Shown here: in pieces, positions 53,163-64,000 of the stretch
Layout of the letters: each line of letters opens with the position of its first letter
Numbering within the stretch: position 1 is the stretch's first letter
Origin: Thermomonas sp.
GTDB taxonomy: Bacteria; Pseudomonadota; Gammaproteobacteria; Xanthomonadales; Xanthomonadaceae
NCBI GenBank assembly: GCA_016720345.1
Contig: JADKKV010000006.1
Span: forward strand, 310,001-374,000
Direction of reading: 5' to 3'
Length of the DNA: 64,000 bases
Made by a program: the position numbers and the translations under genes
Notes under the pieces: generated by a model
Told to the model about the DNA's origin: nothing
The model's input: the letters and a program-made list of their open reading frames with translations, nothing else
Databases searched by the model: none

Positions 53163-55169
53163 ATGCCCGCGTCCCTCCGCGTCTCCCGCCACCTGCCCGC
53201 GCTGCTGCTGTGGGCCGGGATGGCGGCGTGCGCGTTCGGCCTGGTCGCGCACCGGCTGTGGGAAGCGCTGCCGTTCCCGCGCTTCTTCGAACACCTGCTG
53301 CTGGCCCTGCTGGCGCTGGCCGCGGCGTGGCCGATGCAACGCTGGCGGGGCTGGCAACGGGCGACGGCGCTGCTGGCCGTGTGGCTGGCGGCGCTGGTGG
53401 TGTTCGCCGGACCCTTGCCGGTGCTGGCGGTGGCCGTGCTTGCCGCAACCGCCACCGGCCTTGGCAGCCTGGTGATGCGCGGGCCCGTTGCCCTGCCGCT
53501 GGGACTGGCGCTGGTCGCCGGCACGCTGGGCTGGCTGCTGCCGCTGCCGGTGCATCACCGCGCGGCGTACCTGGCGTGCTGCATCGGCGTGATCGCGTGG
53601 CGACGGGTGGCGATCGCGGAGGCGGCCCGCATCGCATGGCGCCAGTTCGGGGACGCCACGCGTGCCGCGCCGCGCGCCTCGACTGCGGCGCTGTTGCTGC
53701 TTGGACTGGCCGGTACCGGCGCCTGGCTGCCGACCATGCAGTACGACGACGTGGTCTACCACCTCGGGCTGCCGTGGCAGTTGCAGCAGACCGCGCGCTA
53801 CGCGCTGGATCCGACCCTGCAGGTGTGGGCGCTGGCGCCATGGGCCGGTGACGTGCTGCACGGCGTGGTGCAGGTGCTGGCGGGTGTCGAGGCGCGTGGC
53901 GCACTGAATGGGTTGTGGCTGGCGATGGCGGCCGGCGCGGTGTTCGCGCTGGTGGCGCTGCTCGGTGGCGATGCCACGCGTCGCTGGTGGGCGGTGGCGC
54001 TGCTGGGCAGCCTGCCGCTGAGCATGAGCCTGACTGCCGGCATGCAGACCGAGTTGCCGGCGATGGTCCTGCTGCCGGTGCTGGCCTGGCTGGTGCTGCG
54101 CGAACCGGCTGCCGGCCCGCCACGCGGCTTGCTGGCCGGCGCCCTGCTGTTCGGCGCCTTGTGCGGGCTGAAGAGCATGCATGCGGCGATGGCGTTGCCG
54201 CTGCTGGCCTGGGCGGGGTGGCGGCACCGCGCGCACCTGCCGTGGCGCTGGCTTCCGCTGGCCGCGGGCATTGCCTTCGCGGTGGGCGGATCCAGCTACG
54301 CGTATGCCTGGGCCATCGCCGGCAACCCGCTGCTGCCGCTGCTCAACGCCTGGTTCCGTTCACCGTATTTCGCCGCCACCGATTTCAACGACGCGCGCTG
54401 GCAGGCCGGGCTGGACGCCGACGTGCTGTGGGACATCAGCTTCGACAGCGAACACTATTTCGAATCCTTCGATGGCGGCTTCGGCTTCGTGCTGGTGGCA
54501 CTGGCGGGTGCGTGGCTGCTGGCGCTGCGCGATCCACGCACGCGTGCGCTTGCGATCGTCGCCGGCATTTGCGTGCTGCTGCCATTGCTGCCGCTGCAGT
54601 ACGCGCGCTACCTGCAGCCGGCGCTGGCGTTGCTGATCCCGGCCGTGGTGGTCGCCTATCCGCTGCTTGCCGGCACCACTGCCGCGTTGTGGACGCTGTG
54701 CGTGTTGAACCTCGCGTTCGCCACCAACGCCAACTGGATGCTGCGCACCGGCGCCTTGAAGCGCGCGATCGTCAGCGCCGGCGCGGATGCACCCGTGCTG
54801 GAGCGGTACGTGCCCGAGCGGCTGCTGGCCGCGCGCCTGCGCGAGGCGGGCAACCGCGACGGCAACGTGCTGTTGCTGCCCGGAACCGGCCTTGCCCTGG
54901 CCGAACTCGGCCAGCGTGGTCGCAACATGCTCTGGTATTCCCCGCGCTGGGAAGCCGAAGCCGTTCGCGCCAATGCGGACGCCAGCGGACGGGCGTGGGC
55001 GGCGTTGCTCGCTGGCAACCGCATCGCAAACGTGATCCTCAAGCCCGCCACCCTGGCCCCGGCGCAACGCGCGGGCCTGCAACGCAGCGGCGCGTTGCTG
55101 GCCGGCAGCGCGGGCGATGCGCAATGGTGGCGCATCCCCGGCGGCATTCCGGACAATGGCCGTCCATGA
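53163..55169 (+). CDS. Polytopic GT-C-like membrane glycosyltransferase
   Basis: The 668-residue protein has about 12 hydrophobic segments and a soluble C-terminal part. A periplasmic loop after the fourth helices has MQYDDVVYHLGLPWQLQQT, where the acidic pair resembles the catalytic-type DD/DE loop of GT-C enzymes using polyprenyl-phosphate sugars. Its stop overlaps the gtrA start as ATGA, and GtrA-type flippases supply polyprenyl-linked sugar, which supports this role. The acceptor is unknown. The pair is divergent from glmU and inserted between it and the atp operon. Confidence 0.65.
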   Translation: MPASLRVSRHLPALLLWAGMAACAFGLVAHRLWEALPFPRFFEHLLLALLALAAAWPMQRWRGWQRATALLAVWLAALVVFAGPLPVLAVAVLAATATGLGSLVMRGPVALPLGLALVAGTLGWLLPLPVHHRAAYLACCIGVIAWRRVAIAEAARIAWRQFGDATRAAPRASTAALLLLGLAGTGAWLPTMQYDDVVYHLGLPWQLQQTARYALDPTLQVWALAPWAGDVLHGVVQVLAGVEARGALNGLWLAMAAGAVFALVALLGGDATRRWWAVALLGSLPLSMSLTAGMQTELPAMVLLPVLAWLVLREPAAGPPRGLLAGALLFGALCGLKSMHAAMALPLLAWAGWRHRAHLPWRWLPLAAGIAFAVGGSSYAYAWAIAGNPLLPLLNAWFRSPYFAATDFNDARWQAGLDADVLWDISFDSEHYFESFDGGFGFVLVALAGAWLLALRDPRTRALAIVAGICVLLPLLPLQYARYLQPALALLIPAVVVAYPLLAGTTAALWTLCVLNLAFATNANWMLRTGALKRAIVSAGADAPVLERYVPERLLAARLREAGNRDGNVLLLPGTGLALAELGQRGRNMLWYSPRWEAEAVRANADASGRAWAALLAGNRIANVILKPATLAPAQRAGLQRSGALLAGSAGDAQWWRIPGGIPDNGRP

Positions 55170-55555
55170 CCCTGCGCCGGCACGCCAGCTATTACGTCGC
55201 GATCGGCATCCTGCAATGGCTGGTCGAATACGGGCTGATGCTGGCGTTGAGCCAGTGGTTCATGCCGGTGGAACCCGCGAACGTGATCGGCCGGCTCGCG
55301 GGTGCCTGCCTGGGCTTCTGGCTCAACGGCAAATGGACGTTCGCCAGCGACGACACCCATGTCGGCCGCCACGCCGCGATGCGCTTCATCGCGATGTGGA
55401 TCGCGCTGACCATCCTGAACACCTGGATCGTCGCCTTCCTCGACGACCAGTTCGGCCTGCGCACCGCGCAGCTGCTCAAGCCCGGCGCTGACCTGGTGTC
55501 CGGCGGGATCGGGTTCCTGCTGTCGCGGCATTGGGTTTACAAGAAGGCGGCCTAG
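55166..55555 (+). CDS. GtrA family membrane protein
   Basis: The 129-residue protein starts MTLRRHASYYVAIGILQWLV and has four membrane helices with the family segments NVIGRLAGACLGFWLNGKWT-type and the C-terminal FLLSRHWVYKKA (FxxNRxWVF-like). GtrA proteins are thought to translocate polyprenyl-phosphate-linked sugars. Translational overlap (ATGA) couples it to the glycosyltransferase. The start is the ATG at 55166; the much longer open frame is a shadow. Confidence 0.88.
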   Translation: MTLRRHASYYVAIGILQWLVEYGLMLALSQWFMPVEPANVIGRLAGACLGFWLNGKWTFASDDTHVGRHAAMRFIAMWIALTILNTWIVAFLDDQFGLRTAQLLKPGADLVSGGIGFLLSRHWVYKKAA

Positions 55556-55560
55556 TCGAA

Positions 55561-55752
55561 GCGGCGAGTGCCGAGGGGCCTGGCCCCGCCGCTTGATCCA
55601 GTCATCCACGACTGATGCAGCGGGCGCGGGCCCGCTTCGCGGTCCCGCCCGGCACCGGGTGCCGGGCGTTCGCGCGTTCGCGTCGCATGCGACGCAAGCG
55701 CAACGCGCTCACCCATGGCCCGCTCGGACCCAGGCCCCTCGGCACACGCCGC
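55561..55752. repeat. 192-bp structured intergenic repeat, copy 2 (inverted)
   Basis: It has the same total length as copy 1. The terminal arms 55561-55583 and 55730-55752 pair over 23 bp with one mismatch, containing GTGCCGAGGGGCCTGG, and differ in sequence from the arms of copy 1. Inverted, the interior aligns with copy 1 through GCCATGGGTGAGC, the CGTCGCATGCGACG palindrome, a GGCACCCGGTGCC hairpin, CGCGAAGCGGGC and a distal hairpin (CAGTC/GACTG here). It lies between convergent genes (gtrA-like and atpC). Confidence 0.85.
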
Positions 55753-55777
55753 CCCCAGTCCATCGCGATCCGAAAAC

Positions 55778-55804
55778 AAAAACGCCGGCTTTCGCCGGCG
55801 TTTT
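55778..55804. terminator. Bidirectional terminator after atpC
   Basis: AAAAACGCCGGC and GCCGGCGTTTT form a stem with A and T runs on both sides and a TTTC loop, so it can serve the atp operon (minus) and readthrough from gtrA (plus). Confidence 0.88.
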
Positions 55805-55828
55805 CGATGAAGCGCTGTCGCGCGAACC

Positions 55829-56254
55829 TCAGTGCTTGAGGTTCTTGCGCAGGCGTTCCAGCGCCTGCAGCTGCGCGGTGACCTCGGCCAGGCGCTGCTG
55901 CGCCTCGGCGATCTCCATCGGCTCGCCGCGGTGGGCGATGATCCGCTCGGCCTCTTCCTTGGCCGCGCGCACGGCGGCCTCGTCGATGTCCTGCGCGCGT
56001 ACCGCGGTGTCGGCCAGCACGGTGACCACCGTCGGCTGCACCTCGAGGATGCCGCCGGAGATCGCGAAGTCCAGCTTCTCGCCGCCCGGAATGGTGACGA
56101 CGACCTTGCCCGGCTTCAGGCGGGTGATCAGCGGCGCGTGCTTGGGCGCGATGCCCAGTTCGCCGAGTTCGCCGGTGGCGACCACCAGCTCCGCCTCGCC
56201 GTGGAAGATCTCGGCTTCGGCGCTGACGATGTCGCAACGGATCGTGGATGCCAT
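55829..56254 (-). CDS. atpC: ATP synthase F1 epsilon subunit
   Basis: The 141-residue protein starts [20 protein letters not shown] with [20 protein letters not shown] and the C-terminal two-helix domain. It is part of the F1 central stalk and inhibits ATP hydrolysis. It is the last gene of the operon, 28 bases after atpD, and is followed by a terminator. Confidence 0.96.
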   Translation of the reverse strand: MASTIRCDIVSAEAEIFHGEAELVVATGELGELGIAPKHAPLITRLKPGKVVVTIPGGEKLDFAISGGILEVQPTVVTVLADTAVRAQDIDEAAVRAAKEEAERIIAHRGEPMEIAEAQQRLAEVTAQLQALERLRKNLKH

Positions 56255-56282
56255 CGTGGTTCCTTGGTGTTGAAGTGCGCGG

Positions 56283-60278
<3,996 letters not shown>

Positions 60279-60342
60279 CTTGGTTTCCTTGGTGCCGGCG
60301 TCGCCGCCGACCAGATTCGTAAGGGTTTCAGCAGTGGATTCT

Positions 60343-60870
60343 TCAGTGCGCCAGCGCGGCTTCGAGGCGGCCGAGCTTGCCCCTGATCGAGCCATCGATC
60401 ACGACGTCGCCGGCATCGATCACGGCGCCGCCGATCAGGCTCGCATCAACCGCGGTCTCGACCTCGACATCGCGGCCGAAGCGCCTCTTCAGCGCGGCCG
60501 CCAGGGTCGCGAGTTCCTCGGCCGGCAGGGCCACGGCGGAGGTGACCTTCGCCTTGACCACGCGCTCGGCCTCGAACCGCAGTTCGTCGTAGAGGCCGGC
60601 GATTTCCGGCAGCAGCGGCAGGCGGCGGTTCTCGAACAGCAGGCCCAGGAAGTTGCCGAAGACCTCGCCCGCCGCATCCGGCGCCAGCAGGGTGGCGGCA
60701 TCGGCCTGGGTCAGCTTCGGATTGCCAAGCAGGGCAGCGACCTGCGGGTCGGCGGCAACGCGCGCGGCGAACGCGAGCGCGTCCGACCACGCCGGCAACG
60801 CACCGGCGTCGCGCGCGATCGAGAACGCGGCGCGGGCGTAGGGACGTGCGAGGGTCAGGGCCTGGCTCAT
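60343..60870 (-). CDS. atpH: ATP synthase F1 delta subunit
   Basis: The 175-residue protein starts [20 protein letters not shown], the conserved OSCP/delta N-terminus, with a C-terminal [20 protein letters not shown]. It links F1 to the b-subunit stalk. It lies 10 bases after atpF. Confidence 0.96.
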   Translation of the reverse strand: MSQALTLARPYARAAFSIARDAGALPAWSDALAFAARVAADPQVAALLGNPKLTQADAATLLAPDAAGEVFGNFLGLLFENRRLPLLPEIAGLYDELRFEAERVVKAKVTSAVALPAEELATLAAALKRRFGRDVEVETAVDASLIGGAVIDAGDVVIDGSIRGKLGRLEAALAH

Positions 60871-60880
60871 GGTCCGCTCC

Positions 60881-61354
60881 TCAGAGCTGCGCGGCGAGGT
60901 CGTCGATCAGCGCCTTGTGGGCGCCGGCGTCGATCTCGCGCTTCAGCAGCTTCTCGGCGCCGGACACCGCCAGCGCGGACACCTGCTTGCGCAGGTCTTC
61001 CTTGGCGCGGTTGGCGGCGGCCTCGATCTCGGCCTCGGCCAGCGCCTTCTGGCGGCTGCCCTCGGCGATCGCATCGGCCTTGGCCGCGTCGATCAGCTGG
61101 TTGGCGCGCTGGTGGGCCTGGTCGATGATCTCGTTGGCCTTGCTGCGTGCGGCCTTGAGCTCTTCGTTGACCTTGTCCTGCGCCTGCGCCAGGTTCTTCT
61201 GCGCGTTGTCGGCGGCGGCCAGGCCCTCGGCGATCTTCTGCTGGCGCTCCTCGATCGCCGACATCAGCGGCGGCCAGATGAACTTGACGGTGAACCAGAT
61301 GAGGATCGCGAACGTGATCATCTGGCCCAGCAATGTCATGAAGGTCGGATTCAT
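60881..61354 (-). CDS. atpF: ATP synthase F0 b subunit
   Basis: The 157-residue protein has one N-terminal membrane helix ([20 protein letters not shown], then [10 protein letters not shown]) followed by a long Ala/Glu/Lys coiled coil forming the peripheral stalk. Confidence 0.96.
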   Translation of the reverse strand: MNPTFMTLLGQMITFAILIWFTVKFIWPPLMSAIEERQQKIAEGLAAADNAQKNLAQAQDKVNEELKAARSKANEIIDQAHQRANQLIDAAKADAIAEGSRQKALAEAEIEAAANRAKEDLRKQVSALAVSGAEKLLKREIDAGAHKALIDDLAAQL

Positions 61355-61480
61355 GTCGTACCTTGCGATTCGAACGCGCCCGCGGGTGCGGGCCGTTCAA
61401 GGCTGCGCCACGGCGGCATGCCGCGGCACTTCAACTGGACGATGCGCGCGGCTGCCCGCGCGCATCGCGATGCGTGTCGC

Positions 61481-63279
<1,799 letters not shown>

Positions 63280-63296
63280 TCAGGAAGGGCGCCAGG

Positions 63297-63327
63297 AGCC
63301 CCGGCCGTCCGCGCCGGGGCTTCTTTT
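63297..63327 (+). terminator. Plus-strand terminator with no upstream gene
   Basis: AGCCCCGGC and GCCGGGGCT pair, followed by TCTTTTTC on the plus strand. The only upstream gene is atpI on the other strand. A further hairpin (CTGGGCGCC and GGCGCCAG) precedes it at about 63252-63295. Confidence 0.8.
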
Positions 63328-63363
63328 TCAGGCCCGTGGCCTTGAAACTGCAGGTCATTGGGA

Positions 63364-63385
63364 TAGAATGATAATCATTCGCATT
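63364..63385 (+). promoter_or_regulatory. Fur-box-like sequence
   Basis: AATGATAATCATT at 63367-63379 matches the central 13 bases of the Fur consensus GATAATGATAATCATTATC, and GCATT continues the right half. It is 20 bases before the GTG of the DUF2061 gene, overlapping the expected promoter. Confidence 0.75.
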
Positions 63386-63398
63386 CAAGGACAGGCCG

Positions 63399-63602
63399 GT
63401 GGCCAAGACCCTGAGCTTTGCTTCCCTGCACCTGGGCGTGGCGTTCTCGGTGGGCTGGCTGCTGACCGGCAAATGGTGGATGGGCGGCCTGCTGGCGGTG
63501 ATCGAACCGGCCTGCAACACCGTGGTCTTCCATTTCCACGAAAAGCTGTGGAAGCGGATCGAGGCCCGGCGCGCCCTCGCCGCCGGACCGGTCACGCGCT
63601 GA
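63399..63602 (+). CDS. DUF2061 small membrane protein
   Basis: The 67-residue protein starts at a GTG behind AGGACAGG and matches the DUF2061 family: MAKTLSFASLHLGVAFSVGW and GLLAVIEPACNTVVFHFHEK, with two membrane helices. Function unknown. The Fur-like box suggests iron-responsive repression. Confidence 0.85.
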   Translation: MAKTLSFASLHLGVAFSVGWLLTGKWWMGGLLAVIEPACNTVVFHFHEKLWKRIEARRALAAGPVTR

Positions 63603-63636
63603 CGCCCCGCGGCCGCAGCAGCGGCGGCGCCGCGGC

Positions 63637-64000
63637 TCAGCGCTTCCTGGGGATGTACAGGTCGGTGATGCTGCCGTCGAACACCTCGGCCGCCATCCCC
63701 ACCGATTCGCTCAGGGTCGGATGCGGGTGGATGGTATGGCCGATGTCGGCGACTTCGCAGCCCATCTCGATCGCCAGCCCGATCTCCGCGATCAGGTCGC
63801 CTGCATGCACGCCGACGATGCCGCCGCCGATGATGCGATGGCTGTCCTCGTCGAAGATGAGCTTGGTGAAGCCCTCGGTGCGCGACAGGCCGATGGCGCG
63901 GCCCGAAGCCGCCCACGGGAACTTGCCGACGCCGACCTTCAGGCCCTTCGCCTTCGCCTCGGTTTCGGTGACGCCGACCCAGGCGATCTCCGGATCGGTG
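63637..64000 (-). CDS. lpdA: Dihydrolipoyl dehydrogenase, C-terminal part (partial)
   Basis: The last about 120 residues of a flavoprotein disulfide reductase are visible: PEIAWVGVTETEAKAKGLKV, RIIGGGIVGVHAGDLIAEIG, and the active-site base segment TIHPHPTLSE, ending DLYIPRKR. This is the dimerisation domain of E3, which reoxidises lipoamide in 2-oxoacid dehydrogenase complexes. The gene continues beyond base 64000. Confidence 0.92.
   Translation of the reverse strand, partial: TDPEIAWVGVTETEAKAKGLKVGVGKFPWAASGRAIGLSRTEGFTKLIFDEDSHRIIGGGIVGVHAGDLIAEIGLAIEMGCEVADIGHTIHPHPTLSESVGMAAEVFDGSITDLYIPRKR

Overview
The window looks like chromosome from a high-GC gammaproteobacterium of the Lysobacteraceae/Xanthomonadaceae (Lysobacter, Luteimonas or Thermomonas type). 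The evidence is the high G+C, the gene order atpIBEFHAGDC followed nearby by glmU-glmS, two TonB-dependent receptors, a phasin, and REP-like palindromes of the kind common in that family. The genus is an inference.

Region 1 (1-19.4 kb) is accessory. After an IS3-family insertion sequence cut by the window edge and a DUF4236 gene comes a Ter-type stress-response island of two divergent operons. The left operon (9672 down to 1030) encodes a TerC-like membrane protein, three TerD-family proteins, an AIM24-like protein, and an enzyme set (ATP-grasp, PRTase-TRSP, HAD, StiP/PRTase-PELOTA, CitE-like) thought in this family of systems to make a nucleotide-like metabolite. Three of its genes are interrupted by small lesions. 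The right operon (9824 to 17486) starts with an ISL3-transposase-like gene lacking parts of the catalytic signature. It continues with three TerY-type vWA proteins, a TerD protein, a PP2C phosphatase and a kinase-like protein. An apparently intact ISL3 transposase and an intact tRNA-Met beside a degenerate tRNA-Met close the region.

Region 2 (19.5-26.9 kb) holds rppH, a phasin, an RND efflux pair, a structured 192-bp repeat, bioD and a TMEM175-like channel gene.

Region 3 (27.4-39.7 kb) is an unusual array. A module of (i) a double-zinc-ribbon membrane protein, (ii) a small zinc-ribbon membrane protein and (iii) a lipoprotein appears three times in tandem, with decayed copies. It is followed by more lipoproteins, a TssM-like relic, a lipoprotein ending in a TonB C-terminal domain, and a secreted phospholipase-A2-like protein. 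Four lipoproteins share a C-x5-C-x5-C-x4-C motif next to the lipid anchor. I cannot match the array to a described system.

Region 4 (39.7-64 kb) is mostly core: a frameshifted free-methionine sulfoxide reductase gene, a TfoX C-terminal-domain gene, a cobalamin riboswitch with btuB, a transglutaminase/TPR protein, a YhhN protein, a second TonB receptor, a PhoD phosphatase, glmS and glmU. A membrane glycosyltransferase with GtrA, a second 192-bp repeat, the complete ATP synthase operon carrying two palindromic repeats, a DUF2061 gene behind a Fur-like box, and the 3' end of a dihydrolipoyl dehydrogenase gene follow.

Several interruptions (CitE, HAD, one TerD, one zinc-ribbon gene, msrC) are one- or two-base length changes in or beside G/C runs, so base-calling error must be excluded before calling them true pseudogenes.
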